Origin: Flavipsychrobacter sp.
GTDB lineage: Bacteria; Bacteroidota; Bacteroidia; Chitinophagales; Chitinophagaceae
Direction: 5' to 3'
NCBI GenBank assembly: GCA_017849575.1
Contig: JAFIGV010000011.1
Span: 1-64,000 of the forward strand
Length of the DNA: 64,000 nucleotides
Part shown: positions 54,841 through 64,000 of the stretch, piece after piece
How the letters are laid out: every line of letters starts with the position of its first letter
How positions within the stretch are numbered: position 1 is the stretch's first letter
Notes under the pieces: model-generated
Database searches by the model: none
The model's input: only the letters and a program-made list of their open reading frames with translations
What the model was told of the DNA's origin: nothing
Translations under genes and position numbers: made by a program

Positions 54841-55401
54841 ATGGCAGTAAGATTTTTGGGGGCATTTTTTTTGATGTCAGTGCTTATTTCCTGCAGAGGA
54901 AAGAACGACAACCCGGAGCATGAAAACAATGGCCCGACCTATTTTTCCGTAACGGATTTTGCAAATGATCAGTTTCGCACTTACTGGGGGCAACCTTTTA
55001 CCTTGTTGAAAATAGTCAGCAGCAAAGGCGCCGTGGATTCCAGCTATCAGGCAGCGCGAGACCTTGACTGGGCAAAAGTACTTCAGCCTTTCTTCAGGGC
55101 CGACATCAGTGACCCGAAGTTCCTCGGTAAGTACAGCTATTCCGAGCTTATGGAAGAAGCAACAGATACGCGGGTACACTACTACGAAGCCAAAGACAAT
55201 GACCTGTTTGTACGCGCTTTGCAAATCAGCACAGATCCGCTCACCAGCCGCATCCGAAATATCTATATTGAAACCGAAAAGAACGGCAAGGTGCAAAAAC
55301 TATATTATGCTCCCATCAAGCTGATCCAGATACAGGAATTTGAAAAATCAATGCTGGGTTCGGACAAGAATATAAAGACGGAATACCGATTTTTGTATTG
55401 A
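54841..55401 (+). CDS. Small lipoprotein of unknown function
   Basis: Protein of 186 aa with a lipoprotein signal (MAVRFLGAFFLMSVLISCRG; lipobox LISC) and a soluble domain of mixed strands (GQPFTLLKIVSSKGAVDSSY, IRNIYIETEKNGKVQKLYY). Start ATG 54841; a TTG-led extension to 54796 is possible but would spoil the signal. The stop TGA overlaps the uvrC ATG by one base, so translation may be coupled. The function is unknown. It resembles periplasmic lipoproteins of about 180 aa found next to uvrC in related genomes, but I cannot verify this here. Confidence 0.72.
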   Translation: MAVRFLGAFFLMSVLISCRGKNDNPEHENNGPTYFSVTDFANDQFRTYWGQPFTLLKIVSSKGAVDSSYQAARDLDWAKVLQPFFRADISDPKFLGKYSYSELMEEATDTRVHYYEAKDNDLFVRALQISTDPLTSRIRNIYIETEKNGKVQKLYYAPIKLIQIQEFEKSMLGSDKNIKTEYRFLY

Positions 55402-57209
55402 TGACCAGGGATGAGTTTAGTAGTGTTGTAAAATCGTTGCCACACCAGCCGGGAGTTTATAAATACTTCGATGAACACCACACACTGCTGTATGTGGGCA
55501 AAGCAAAAGATATCCGGAAACGTGTAAGCTCCTATTTCAACAAGACTGTTGACAACTATAAAACAAGACGCCTGGTTTCACTGATCCGGCATATTGAATT
55601 TACAGTTACGGAAACGGAACACGATGCCTTCCTGCTGGAAAATTCGCTCATCAAGCATTATCAGCCCCGCTTCAACATCGACCTTAAAGACGATAAGACT
55701 TACCCCTATATTGTTGTGAAAAAAGAAGACTTCCCCAGAGTGTTCATTACACGGCGGCTGATACGCGACGGATCGGAGTATCTGGGTCCATTTACCGGCG
55801 TCGCACGTGTGCGCGAGTTGTTGCAACTCATTCGCAATAATATTCCACTCCGCACCTGCAACCTCAATCTTTCTCCTGCCAACATTGCTAAGGGCAAATT
55901 CAAAGTTTGTCTGGAATATCATTTAGGAAATTGTAAGGGACCGTGTGAGGGCTTGCAAACTGCAGAGGACTATGCAGAGAATTTGATGCAGGCAAGGCAT
56001 ATCCTCAAAGGAAATACCGGTGAGGTAGTGCGATTCCTGAAATCCGAAATGATGCAGCTCGCCGCAGATATGAAATATGAAAAGGCAGAATTAATGCGGC
56101 AAAAAATTGAGTCGTTGCAATATTATCAAAGCAAATCGGCAGTAGTAAGTACGCACCTCGGCAATCTCGATGTGGCAAGCATTCTGAGTGACGAAGAGCA
56201 AGCCTTTGTCAATTATATGCTGGTGAGCAATGGCAGCATCGTCTATGCTAATACCGTACAGGTACAAAAGCATGCTGATGAAACCGACGAAGAAGTATTG
56301 TCGGTTGCTCTGGATCGACTGAGAGAGCGTTTTCACAGCAATGCAAAAGAAGTGATTGTTCCCTTTGAAGTAAACATAACAGACGAAGACATTAAGGTGA
56401 CCGTGCCCAAGCTTGGTGATAAGAAAAAGCTGCTCGAGATGAGCCTGAAAAACGCGGCGATATTTCAGCAGGATGTGCGTAGAAAAAACAGTTTGTTGCT
56501 GAACAAGCAAACTGAAGCGGGCAGCATACAAGTGCTTGGGGAATTACAGGAATCGCTGCATCTGCTCGAACTTCCGGTTCATATCGAGTGCTTTGATAAT
56601 TCTAATTTTCAGGGATCCTATCCGGTGGCGGCCATGGTATGTTTCAAAAACGGGCAGCCCGACAAAAAAAACTACCGGCATTTCCATATCAAAACAGTAG
56701 AGGGCATCAATGATTTTGCATCAATGACCGAAGTGGTTACGCGCAGGTACCGACGTCTGCTCGATGAAAAAGCCTCGCTGCCACAACTGGTCATTATCGA
56801 TGGCGGTAAGGGTCAGCTTGGCGCTGCAATGGAAGCCATAAGATCATTGGGATTGCAAGGCAAAATGACCGTAGTGGGGCTTGCCAAACGCGAAGAGTCT
56901 ATCTTCTTTCCTGGCGATAGCGAGCCCCTGCAACTGCCTTACGACAGTCCTGCGCATTTACTTATCCGAAGGATACGCGATGAAGTACATCGGTTCGGTA
57001 TTACGTTCCACCGGCAGACGCGGAGCAAGGGAACGTTTAAAAATGAACTGGAGACCATACCCGGGATCGGAGAAAAGACTGCAACTGATTTGCTTAAAGC
57101 CTTCCGGTCGGTCAACAATATCAGCACGCTCACGGAACGGGAGCTCACACGTGTAATCGGAGCAGCTAAAGCCCGCATCGTTTATAGCCATTTTCATTCC
57201 ACCGATTAG
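55401..57209 (+). CDS. uvrC: Excinuclease ABC subunit C
   Basis: Nucleotide excision repair nuclease of 602 aa that cuts both sides of a lesion with UvrB. The GIY-YIG domain has PGVYKYFDEHHTLLYVGKAK; the UVR/UvrB-binding helix comes at about 200-235; the RNase H-like nuclease domain includes ECFDNSNFQGSYPVAAMVCF and LVIIDGGKGQLGAA; a C-terminal helix-hairpin-helix pair (PGIGEKTATDLLKAF) binds DNA. It starts on ATG 55401, overlapping the lipoprotein stop; a TTG at 55398 is one codon earlier. All catalytic regions are intact. No other uvr gene is in the window. Confidence 0.96.
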   Translation: MTRDEFSSVVKSLPHQPGVYKYFDEHHTLLYVGKAKDIRKRVSSYFNKTVDNYKTRRLVSLIRHIEFTVTETEHDAFLLENSLIKHYQPRFNIDLKDDKTYPYIVVKKEDFPRVFITRRLIRDGSEYLGPFTGVARVRELLQLIRNNIPLRTCNLNLSPANIAKGKFKVCLEYHLGNCKGPCEGLQTAEDYAENLMQARHILKGNTGEVVRFLKSEMMQLAADMKYEKAELMRQKIESLQYYQSKSAVVSTHLGNLDVASILSDEEQAFVNYMLVSNGSIVYANTVQVQKHADETDEEVLSVALDRLRERFHSNAKEVIVPFEVNITDEDIKVTVPKLGDKKKLLEMSLKNAAIFQQDVRRKNSLLLNKQTEAGSIQVLGELQESLHLLELPVHIECFDNSNFQGSYPVAAMVCFKNGQPDKKNYRHFHIKTVEGINDFASMTEVVTRRYRRLLDEKASLPQLVIIDGGKGQLGAAMEAIRSLGLQGKMTVVGLAKREESIFFPGDSEPLQLPYDSPAHLLIRRIRDEVHRFGITFHRQTRSKGTFKNELETIPGIGEKTATDLLKAFRSVNNISTLTERELTRVIGAAKARIVYSHFHSTD

Positions 57210-57263
57210 AATAAGCCCGGGCCGGCAATGCTGTAAAATGCCATGTTTTGTGACTTTGATTAC

Positions 57264-57293
57264 TTTGTAAGCGGCTGACAACATTTACCTTTG
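57264..57293 (+). promoter_or_regulatory. Promoter of the DUF983 gene
   Basis: TTTG (57264-57267), an 18-nt spacer and TACCTTTG (57286-57293) match the Bacteroidota promoter pattern. The start codon at 57309 is 15 bp downstream. Confidence 0.65.
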
Positions 57294-57308
57294 CGCAAAT
57301 TTTCCCTC

Positions 57309-57725
57309 ATGAGCGAAACCAAGCCTGCTTTGTTGCCGAGTATATTGAAGATGAAGTGCCCGAATTGCCGCAAAGGCGATATGTTTTGCACTCCCGGCAT
57401 TTTTCCGCTCAACAGATTGTTGGATATGCCCGAGCGCTGTGCGGTATGCGGCCAGAAAATGGAACTTGAAGTAGGGTTTTGGTATGGTACAGGCTATGTG
57501 AGCTATGCCCTTACAGTGGCCTTGCTTGCTGTGTGCTTTGTGGCCTATGCACTCATCTTTGGTCTTTCGTACAAAGACAATAGTATATTCTATGCTCTGG
57601 GTGCTTCAATTGCTGTCGTCATCTTGCTACAGCCCTGGCTTATGCGCATTTCCAGAGTATTGTACCTCAATATCTTTGTAAAATACGGCAAGGGAAGTAA
57701 GATGAAATCGGAAGAGCTGAGCTAA
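57309..57725 (+). CDS. DUF983 family protein
   Basis: Protein of 138 aa with DUF983 architecture: an N-terminal zinc-ribbon-like half CPNCRKGDMF and, after a gap, CAVCGQKM (four cysteines in two CxxC pairs), followed by WYGTGYVSYALTVALLAVCF and a second transmembrane helix. Function is unknown; DUF983 genes often lie near cytochrome oxidase genes in other phyla, which is not the case here. Start ATG 57309 (MSETKPALLPSI) is chosen over 57291, which overlaps the promoter element. It converges on the ExoIII gene with a 3-bp gap. Confidence 0.85.
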   Translation: MSETKPALLPSILKMKCPNCRKGDMFCTPGIFPLNRLLDMPERCAVCGQKMELEVGFWYGTGYVSYALTVALLAVCFVAYALIFGLSYKDNSIFYALGASIAVVILLQPWLMRISRVLYLNIFVKYGKGSKMKSEELS

Positions 57726-57728
57726 CCC

Positions 57729-58496
57729 TTAGAAATCGATCTCAACATACACAGGGCAGTGATCCGAATGCTGGATATCCGGATGGATGGCTGCGCCTTT
57801 TAGCCGCGATTTCAGACTTTCCGTCACCATAAAATAGTCGATCCGCCAGCCTTTATTTTCCTTTCTTACACTGGGGAAACGCTGACTCCACCAACTATAG
57901 TGGTGCGGATCGGGCTGAAAATGACGAAAGGTGTCTATCATGCCACTCTCAACAAATTTTGTAAGCCAGGCACGCTCCTCGGGTAAAAAACCGCTCGACT
58001 TTTTATTACCCTTAGGATTATGGATATCAATGTCCATATGCGCTATGTTGTAATCACCACAGACAATAATGTTGGGTCGGGTCTGCCGTAAGGTCTGCAG
58101 ATAATCGTAAAATTCATCGAGCCACTGATATTTATAGGTTTGTCGTTCATCGCCGGAAGTGCCGCTGGGAAAGTAAGCGTTGATAAGTGTAACCGATCCG
58201 TAGTCCGCACGGATGACGCGGCCTTCAGCATCACTTTGCATCAGACCGTTGCCATAGAAAAGTGCATCGGGTTGCCTGCGGGTAAAAATCGCCACCCCGC
58301 TGTAGCCTTTTTTTTGTGCAGAATACCAGTAATTCTGATACCCCAGGGCATCTATGAGGGAATGATCGACATTTTCCTTTTCAGCCTTGGTTTCCTGCAG
58401 GCAAATAATATCAGCAGGGTCAGACTTCAGCCAGTCGAGAAAGCCTTTCTTCAAAGCACTGCGGATGCCGTTTACGTTATAGGAAATCAGACGCAT
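57729..58496 (-). CDS. xth: Exodeoxyribonuclease III (AP endonuclease)
   Basis: Base excision repair nuclease of 255 aa that cleaves DNA at abasic sites and trims 3' ends. Family residues are seen in order: RLISYNVNGIRSALKKG, ICLQETKAE (metal Glu), NAYFPSG, VCGDYNIAHMDIDIHNP (catalytic Asp and Asn), RIDYFMVTESLKSRLKG and the final SDHCPVYVEIDF (catalytic Asp-His). Length and motifs are standard. It converges with the DUF983 gene and is followed upstream by the haem-binding protein gene in the same direction (33 bp apart), so they may be one unit. Confidence 0.95.
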   Translation of the reverse strand: MRLISYNVNGIRSALKKGFLDWLKSDPADIICLQETKAEKENVDHSLIDALGYQNYWYSAQKKGYSGVAIFTRRQPDALFYGNGLMQSDAEGRVIRADYGSVTLINAYFPSGTSGDERQTYKYQWLDEFYDYLQTLRQTRPNIIVCGDYNIAHMDIDIHNPKGNKKSSGFLPEERAWLTKFVESGMIDTFRHFQPDPHHYSWWSQRFPSVRKENKGWRIDYFMVTESLKSRLKGAAIHPDIQHSDHCPVYVEIDF

Positions 58497-58528
58497 AGTG
58501 TGGTATAAGGATTAAATGCCCGGCAAAT

Positions 58529-58984
58529 TTAAAGACGGGTTTCAATTTCTTTCTGAAGCGATTTTGCCCAGTTGGTAAGCATTCCCGCCTGTTCCTTCGA
58601 TAGCTTTGCATCGGTGTGTATCCAGGTATAGCTATTCAGTGGCATTTCACCCTCCTCTATCATTTCTGCAGTCTCTTCCAGCTTGTGTGCCTGCTTCTTT
58701 GGTGAGTAGGCAGCAAATTCAGAGAAGTTCAGGTGCTCTTTGCCTTCGTCAATATGGCGCGCAAGCCACCAGGCAACGGGTTGTATCCTGTCGTACCAGG
58801 GATAAGTGGTGTAGTTGCTATGACAGTCGTAGCAAGATGTTTGAAGTATAGCCTGTATAGTATCGGGAACGGCGTAGGCTGTGGTGATGGATCTGCTATT
58901 GTCGCCTGATTGATTTTTTTCGGGTCTGATAAATTGGATGAGGACAAGGACAACAAGAAGAACGATCAGTATTTTCCGGATCAT
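58529..58984 (-). CDS. Membrane-anchored haem-binding domain protein
   Basis: Protein of 151 aa with one N-terminal transmembrane helix or uncleaved signal (ILIVLLVVLVLIQFI) and a c-type cytochrome-like domain. The haem motif is CYDCHSNYTTYPWYDRIQPV (CxxCH), the pattern of the Bacteroidota haem-binding domain family in which CHSNxTxYPWY is conserved. The distal part has LNFSEF, KKQAHKLEETAEMIEEGEMP and WIHTDAKLSKEQ. It probably attaches haem in the periplasm and passes electrons, but the partner is unknown. Start ATG 58984 is clear. Confidence 0.88.
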   Translation of the reverse strand: MIRKILIVLLVVLVLIQFIRPEKNQSGDNSRSITTAYAVPDTIQAILQTSCYDCHSNYTTYPWYDRIQPVAWWLARHIDEGKEHLNFSEFAAYSPKKQAHKLEETAEMIEEGEMPLNSYTWIHTDAKLSKEQAGMLTNWAKSLQKEIETRL

Positions 58985-59067
58985 GACTGCAAATTTTCTG
59001 CTCTAAAATAAAAACTTAATGCGGAAAGAACGATGCCAGCGATCATTCTGCACAACCGACCGGATAG

Positions 59068-59097
59068 AAAAAAAATAGGCGCTTCGTAAGAAGCGCC
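59068..59097 (-). terminator. Rho-independent terminator of secA
   Basis: Stem GGCGCTT/AAGCGCC with loop CGTAAG, followed on the minus strand by TATTTTTTTTC. Confidence 0.92.
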
Positions 59098-59109
59098 CAT
59101 CAAATAGTC

Positions 59110-62100
59110 TTAAAGATGTTTACCGTGGCATTGTTTGTATTTTTTGCCGCTGCCGCAGGGGCATGGGTCATTTCTCCCAATTTTGGGTCCGGCCTGAACA
59201 GGGGTACGGCGCACAGCGGTTTCTCCCATGTCGTGCTCGTCCGCAGCATAGTCGCTACCGGCTTCGTCCACCTCTTCTTTGTTGGAGTGAAGCTGACTCA
59301 TGTCTGTGTGCTGTGGTACTTGTTGTGCCGCCTGCGGCGGTGCTTCCTGCACGGGAATGCCGGCACGTAGCAGGAAGGAAATGATGGTACGATTGGTCTC
59401 AAGCAGCATTTGCTTGAAAAGATTGAAAGCTTCAAACTTATAGATCAGCAGCGGATCTTTTTGCTCATAAGATGCCATACGCACCGATGTTCGCAAATCG
59501 TCCATTGCCCTAAGGTGATCTTTCCAGGCGTCATCAATCATCGCCAGGGTCATGCTTTTCTCCAATATCTGTATCACCGGCTTTGCATCCTGATCCACAG
59601 CTTCTTTCAGATTGGCATAAATCTGTACGCCCCGGATACCATCGGTAAAGGGAATAACGATATTCTCGATCTGATCTCCATTTTGCTCGCGTATCTGTTG
59701 CAGCGTAGGCATCATCTGCTCGCGCATGGCATTCCACTTCCGGTTATAAAAATCCTTAACCTGATGATAAAGTTTGTTGCCAATATCCTGAACGTCAGCC
59801 TTGTCAAAACCTTCTTTTTTCACTTCCGGCTCTATAGCCAGATGTTTCATCACTTCTATCCGGAATGCCTCGTAATCGCGGCTTTCATCAAACTGTGCCG
59901 CAAGGTCATTACAAACGTCAAACATGGCATTGTCCAGATCTATAGCCAGTCGCTCGCCAAATAGTGCATGACGGCGGCGTTTGTAGATCACATCGCGCTG
60001 AGCGTTCATCACATCATCATACTCAAGCAGGTGCTTCCGGGTACCGAAGTTATTTTCCTCTACCTTCTTCTGCGCCCGTTCAATCGATTTTGTTATCATG
60101 CTGTGCTGCAGCACTTCGCCATCTTTGTGGCCCATCTTATCCATCAGCCCGGCAATACGCTCTGAACCGAACAGACGCATCAGATCATCTTCGAGCGATA
60201 CAAAAAACTGTGAACTTCCGGGGTCGCCCTGCCGGCCTGCACGGCCGCGTAGCTGACGATCGACGCGACGGCTTTCGTGGCGTTCTGTACCAATAATGGC
60301 CAGACCACCGGCATCTTTTACCCCGGCGCCCAGCTTAATGTCCGTACCCCGGCCGGCCATATTGGTTGCTATGGTCACATTGCCGGAAAGCCCTGCCTCT
60401 GCAACAATCTGCGCCTCACGGGCATGTTGCTTGGCGTTGAGTACATTGTGCGGAATCTTTTTTTGCTGCAGCATCCGTCCCAGCAGTTCCGATACTTCTA
60501 CAGAAGTGGTTCCCACCAGTACAGGCCGTCCACCTTCTCTCAGCTTTTCGATTTCGTCGATTACTGCCTTATATTTTTCGCGTTTTGTCTTGTAAACAAG
60601 ATCCTGTTGGTCTTTACGGGAAATCGGCACATTCGTGGGTATGGTCACCACATCAAGCTTATAGATCTCCCAGAATTCTCCCGCCTCCGTTTCGGCCGTA
60701 CCGGTCATACCTGCCAGCTTATGGTACATCCGGAAGTAGTTCTGCAGGGTTACCGTTGCAAAAGTCTGGGTTGCGGCTTCTACCTGTACATTTTCTTTCG
60801 CTTCGATAGCCTGGTGCAAACCATCGCTATACCGCCGGCCATCCAGAATACGCCCGGTTTGCTCATCTACGATTTTCACCTTGCCATCCATCACTACATA
60901 TTCCACATCTTTTTCAAAAAGTGTATAGGCTTTCAGCAACTGTTGTACGGAGTGAATACGGTCTGCTTTGATGGCATAGTCCTGCAAAAGCGCATCCTTC
61001 TTTGCCTGTCTTTCTTCAGGTGTCGCCGAATTTTGGTCAATACCTGTAAGTTCTGTGGCAATATCAGGCAAGATGAAAAATGAGGGATCTTCGCTGGCAC
61101 CGGTGATCAGGGCCAGACCTTTCTCTGTGAGGTCCACGCTATTGTTCTTTTCATCGATAGTGAAAAACAATTCTGCGTCAACCTTTGGCATATTTTTTTG
61201 TTGCTCGCCGAGGTAATAGTTTTCTGTTTTTTGAAGAATCTGCCGGTTGCCTTCTTCGCTCAGGTATTTGATAATGGCCGTATTCTTTGGAAGGCCACGA
61301 TAGGCTCTGTACAAGTGCAGCCCTCCCGCCTCTTTGTCGGCCTTTCCTTCGGCAATCATTTTTTTCGCTTCTGTAAGGCTGTTGTTCACTACTTTCCTTT
61401 GTGCTTCCAACAGTCTTTCTATCCGGGGTTTCAGGGCATGAAACTGTTGTTCGTCCCCGCGTGGTACCGGCCCGGAAATAATGAGTGGAGTACGGGCATC
61501 ATCGATCAATACGCTATCAACCTCATCCACCATAGCAAAATGGTGTTTCCGTTGCACCATCTCTTCGGGGTGCTGCACCATGTTGTCGCGCAGATAGTCA
61601 AAGCCAAACTCGTTGTTGGTACCATAGATGATATCGGCCATATAAGCTTTGCGCCGCATCGGAGAATTAGGCTGATGCTTGTCAATACAATCCACAGTGA
61701 GGCCAAGAAATTCAAAAATGGGACCGTTCCATTCCTGGTCGCGGCGGGCGAGATAGTCATTTACGGTTACCAGATGTACACCCTCACCCGACAATGCATT
61801 CAGATAAGATGGCAAAGTAGAAACCAGGGTCTTACCTTCTCCGGTAGCCATTTCGGCAATCTTACCTTCGTGAAGTACGATACCCCCGATCAACTGTACA
61901 TCATAATGCACCATGTTCCAGGTCACTGTATTTCCGGCTGCTTCCCAGCTATTGCGGTAAATGGCCTCATCGCCTTCTATCCGGATATAGTCCTTTTCGA
62001 GTGCCAGTTCGCGGTCGAGCGGCGTAGCTTTTACTTTCAGTTCCTCATGCGCTTTAAAACGGCGGGCCGTTTCTTTTACTACTGCAAATGCTTCGGGCAA

Positions 62101-62424
62101 AATTTCGCGCAGTACTTCCTCTAAGTGCTCATCCTTTTTCTTACGGAGTTTGTCGATATCGTCATAAATGGCTTCACGGCCGTGCAGGTCTTCTCCCGCG
62201 TAGGCATCCGCTTCTGCCTTTTTTGTATTGATCTCTGAGTCTATGGCCGCAAGATGTTCGCGTATTCTGCTGCGAAAATCCTGCGTTTTATTTCGAAGCT
62301 CATCGTGTGTGAGCGACTCATATTCACTGAAGTAACGGTTAATTTCTGTAACGAGGGGCTGAATGCGTTTTACATCCTTGTCAGACTTGCTACCACCGAA
62401 GATTTTTGAAAGAAAGCCAATCAT
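59110..62424 (-). CDS. secA: Preprotein translocase ATPase SecA
   Basis: Motor of the Sec export system, 1104 aa, binding SecYEG at the inner membrane. Walker A is [14 protein letters not shown], the DEAD-type Walker [20 protein letters not shown], the second nucleotide fold has [13 protein letters not shown] and [20 protein letters not shown], and the C-terminus ends in the zinc-binding SEC-C tail [18 protein letters not shown]. It is about 200 aa longer than the E. coli protein; extra residues lie in the N-terminal region around 330-480 and in the C-terminal linker, as is usual in Bacteroidota. It is a single gene with its own terminator. Confidence 0.97.
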   Translation of the reverse strand: MIGFLSKIFGGSKSDKDVKRIQPLVTEINRYFSEYESLTHDELRNKTQDFRSRIREHLAAIDSEINTKKAEADAYAGEDLHGREAIYDDIDKLRKKKDEHLEEVLREILPEAFAVVKETARRFKAHEELKVKATPLDRELALEKDYIRIEGDEAIYRNSWEAAGNTVTWNMVHYDVQLIGGIVLHEGKIAEMATGEGKTLVSTLPSYLNALSGEGVHLVTVNDYLARRDQEWNGPIFEFLGLTVDCIDKHQPNSPMRRKAYMADIIYGTNNEFGFDYLRDNMVQHPEEMVQRKHHFAMVDEVDSVLIDDARTPLIISGPVPRGDEQQFHALKPRIERLLEAQRKVVNNSLTEAKKMIAEGKADKEAGGLHLYRAYRGLPKNTAIIKYLSEEGNRQILQKTENYYLGEQQKNMPKVDAELFFTIDEKNNSVDLTEKGLALITGASEDPSFFILPDIATELTGIDQNSATPEERQAKKDALLQDYAIKADRIHSVQQLLKAYTLFEKDVEYVVMDGKVKIVDEQTGRILDGRRYSDGLHQAIEAKENVQVEAATQTFATVTLQNYFRMYHKLAGMTGTAETEAGEFWEIYKLDVVTIPTNVPISRKDQQDLVYKTKREKYKAVIDEIEKLREGGRPVLVGTTSVEVSELLGRMLQQKKIPHNVLNAKQHAREAQIVAEAGLSGNVTIATNMAGRGTDIKLGAGVKDAGGLAIIGTERHESRRVDRQLRGRAGRQGDPGSSQFFVSLEDDLMRLFGSERIAGLMDKMGHKDGEVLQHSMITKSIERAQKKVEENNFGTRKHLLEYDDVMNAQRDVIYKRRRHALFGERLAIDLDNAMFDVCNDLAAQFDESRDYEAFRIEVMKHLAIEPEVKKEGFDKADVQDIGNKLYHQVKDFYNRKWNAMREQMMPTLQQIREQNGDQIENIVIPFTDGIRGVQIYANLKEAVDQDAKPVIQILEKSMTLAMIDDAWKDHLRAMDDLRTSVRMASYEQKDPLLIYKFEAFNLFKQMLLETNRTIISFLLRAGIPVQEAPPQAAQQVPQHTDMSQLHSNKEEVDEAGSDYAADEHDMGETAVRRTPVQAGPKIGRNDPCPCGSGKKYKQCHGKHL

Positions 62425-62585
62425 TGTTGTTGTTATTATTCCAGTTCTGCCGGCAGCTATTGGCCGGTTTTGGTTGTTTTATGAGTAGATATGTGTATCA
62501 AAACTTGTGCAGCTTTTCGGGGCTGTCACCCTGACATGCGAAAGTGTTCAAAACTAAGCCAAATGCAGGATTTCGCAAAGGTCGG

Positions 62586-62617
62586 GCCCCTTGCGAATAA
62601 GGGGGCGGGAAATTTTT
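62586..62617 (+). other. Hairpin in the leader between secA and the next gene
   Basis: CCCCTT and AAGGGG pair around GCGAAT, followed by GCGGGAAATTTTTTTAAC, on the strand of the gene at 62690. It resembles a weak terminator or leader hairpin. Nothing else is recognised in the 265-bp divergent gap apart from a candidate promoter TATTTTG at about 62652. Confidence 0.3.
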
Positions 62618-62689
62618 TTAACTCAGCTCTTGCAGGGCAAGAAAATTTTTATGTATTTTGGAAACCAATTCGAAAAAATGCGCTCAATT

Positions 62690-63229
62690 ATGAAAAAAAC
62701 CTTCGTCCTCATTACAACTGTGTTGGCTACGGTATTATTTGCGAATAAAAGTTTTGCTCAGAGTGAAGAACTTGTAAGAGTTTACCGTTGGTACAATCCC
62801 GAGGATAAAAATTATGTGACGGTAGCCGATGGTGAATATCAGGAAGGACAAATGCTTAACTGGGGATGGAAGGATAAGAACCTTATGTTCTTTGCTTATC
62901 GTACTCCGGGTCCGGACCGTGTAGCTGTGAATAGCTGGTTCAATCCTGTTACTAAAGATTATGTAAGCATCGCAGAAGACGAGTACACTGACGATCAGAT
63001 GATTAAAATGGGCTACAAAGACAAAAAGCCTCAGTTCTACGCTCTGACCCGCCGCGGCCCAAATACGGTTGCAGTTTATCGTTGGAGAATAGAACGCAAC
63101 AGCGACTGGGTGACCATTCCTGAAGAGGGAGACACTGATCCTTACATTAAAAAAGGCTACAAGCACAAGACATTCCAATACTTCGGTATTCCGCGCAGTG
63201 TAGATGCTTCTATCTACAATCAGCTTTAA
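62690..63229 (+). CDS. Exported protein with three repeats of about 45-50 residues (DUF5648-like)
   Basis: Secreted protein of 179 aa with a signal peptide (MKKTFVLITTVLATVLFANK, ending SFAQ). The mature part is three repeats of the pattern V-x-R/S-W-x-N-P-x-x-K-x-Y-V-T/S-I/V-A, seen in VRVYRWYNPEDKNYVTVADG, VNSWFNPVTKDYVSIAEDEY and VYRWRIERNSDWVTIPEEG; each ends with a GYKDKKPQFYAL-like strand. It resembles DUF5648-type repeats. Function is unknown; surface carbohydrate binding is one possibility from such repeats in other proteins. Start ATG 62690; 62678 would add four residues. Confidence 0.75.
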   Translation: MKKTFVLITTVLATVLFANKSFAQSEELVRVYRWYNPEDKNYVTVADGEYQEGQMLNWGWKDKNLMFFAYRTPGPDRVAVNSWFNPVTKDYVSIAEDEYTDDQMIKMGYKDKKPQFYALTRRGPNTVAVYRWRIERNSDWVTIPEEGDTDPYIKKGYKHKTFQYFGIPRSVDASIYNQL

Positions 63230-63256
63230 AGAAAAACCAATAACAGATGAAAAAAG

Positions 63257-63290
63257 AAAGGGCTGCTTTTGCGGCCCTTTTCTGTTTTCC
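63257..63290 (+). terminator. Rho-independent terminator of the repeat protein gene
   Basis: A 10-bp stem from AAAGGGCTGC and GCGGCCCTTT (one G-U pair) with loop TTTT, followed by TCTGTTTT. Confidence 0.88.
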
Positions 63291-63309
63291 TGATTAACCC
63301 CTGAACTCA

Positions 63310-64000
63310 CTATAATACCTGCACGATCAAAAACTTCAGATACTGAGTATTGGGTACATGCCAAAGTATGGGATGGTCTGAAGCCTGAGTCTGCCAGGAA
63401 ACCTGACGGAGCTTACGCCGGGCATCCTTTGCAGCCATGTCTATCGTCTTTAAAAACAACGTCGGGTCCACCAAATTGGTGCAGGAAGCCGTAACCAGAA
63501 AACCACCGGGCCTGGTGAGCTTCATGCCTCGGAGGTTGATCTCCTTATACCCTGTAATAGCCTTCTGAATATTCTCGCGGCTTTTCGTAAAAGCGGGAGG
63601 GTCGAGCATGACGACATCATATTTTTTACCCTCTTTCCCCCATTGCTTTAAAACATCAAATGCATTTACAGCATCAAATGTGCAAACGTCGTCAAAACCG
63701 TTGAGCGTTGCATTTCTCCGTGCAGTGTTTACTGCATGCTCCGATATATCGAGCCCCAATACAGACTTTGCTCCATAGTGGGCCGCATGGAGGGAGAAAG
63801 TGCCGGTATAACAAAATGCTTCCAAAACATCAGCGCCTTTCACAATATGCTGAATGGCCCGCCGGTTATCCTGCTGATCAAGAAAATAACCGGTTTTCTG
63901 TCCGTTTTCAATGTCCACATGAAATTTCAAACCATTCTCTCTGAGAATGATCTGCGTATCGAAGGGCTCTGATAAAAATCCCTTTTGCTGCGGCAAGCCT
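63310..64000 (-). CDS. Class I SAM-dependent rRNA methyltransferase, RlmI-like (5' part outside window)
   Basis: The C-terminal 230 residues of a 23S rRNA m5C methyltransferase-like protein. The visible part begins GLPQQKGFLSEPFDTQI, with ENGLKFHVDIENGQKTGYFL (the RlmI central strand), DQQDNRR, the SAM site LEAFCYTGTFSLHAAHYGA, an acidic loop GLDISEHAV, and the catalytic/adenine motif VMLDPPAFTKSR. The gene continues past base 64000, so its N-terminal PUA domain is not seen; no start codon in the window is credible. The reading frame is intact. The exact target nucleotide is not decided by this fragment. Confidence 0.88.
   Translation of the reverse strand, partial: GLPQQKGFLSEPFDTQIILRENGLKFHVDIENGQKTGYFLDQQDNRRAIQHIVKGADVLEAFCYTGTFSLHAAHYGAKSVLGLDISEHAVNTARRNATLNGFDDVCTFDAVNAFDVLKQWGKEGKKYDVVMLDPPAFTKSRENIQKAITGYKEINLRGMKLTRPGGFLVTASCTNLVDPTLFLKTIDMAAKDARRKLRQVSWQTQASDHPILWHVPNTQYLKFLIVQVL

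Noticed and set aside
59410-62124. Long plus-strand frames opposite secA (up to 308 residues)
   Set aside because: They are antisense to an intact SecA and show no known domain or start signals.

Overview
The window looks like a chromosome segment of a Bacteroidota bacterium, most likely of the Chitinophagales/Chitinophagaceae type. The evidence is a PorP/SprF plus PorE-like pair of the type IX secretion system (T9SS), secreted proteins ending in T9SS type A sorting domains, paired DUF3857 proteins, TonB-dependent envelope proteins, and several promoters with the TAnnTTTG -7 element typical of this phylum. Base composition is even and most genes are ordinary core or envelope genes. The placement below phylum level is inference.

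Layout. 1-1.1 kb: palindromic repeats and a small HUH (Y1) transposase of the REP-associated type. 1.3-8.8 kb: lipopolysaccharide and envelope block with kdnA-kdnB (8-amino-Kdo synthesis), two DUF3857/transglutaminase-like proteins and the Kdo transferase waaA. 8.9-12.1 kb: a T9SS cargo protein, an RDD membrane protein, an acyl-CoA carboxylase beta subunit and tRNA-Lys(CTT). 12.2-14.8 kb: small membrane proteins including an AtpZ/AtpI-like pair and a SprT-like metalloprotein. 14.9-20.6 kb: M13 peptidase, thioredoxin-like protein, two very acidic proteins and an amino acid permease. 20.8-27.7 kb: PorE-like and PorP/SprF proteins, FtsK and LolA. 27.9-29.8 kb: a repeat island around a second HUH transposase. 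30.1-43.4 kb: a VIT/VWA/TonB-plug mosaic protein, LeuS, a FAD oxidoreductase, a GNAT-like protein and a TonB-dependent receptor. 43.5-44.7 kb: a third repeat island with a third HUH transposase between two inverted repeat arrays. 44.7-64 kb: a transketolase N-terminal half, an M1 peptidase with a barrel-like tail, a GT-C glycosyltransferase, a large LamG T9SS protein, UvrC, ExoIII, SecA and the 3' part of an RlmI-type methyltransferase.

How it fits together. Much of the window serves the cell envelope: Kdo and Kdo8N sugars for lipid A core, lipoprotein transport (LolA), protein export (SecA), the T9SS and its cargo, and TonB-linked outer membrane proteins. The least ordinary part is the mobile or domesticated repeat layer. 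Three separate small HUH transposases each sit beside a different family of short hairpin repeats. In the third, the two flanking arrays point in opposite directions and differ by paired stem changes that keep the hairpin intact. Other points worth checking are an in-frame amber codon directly after the signal peptide of one DUF3857 protein, a hairpin that covers the leuS ribosome binding site, and two gene remnants (a T9SS sorting domain tail and a truncated lipoprotein start).
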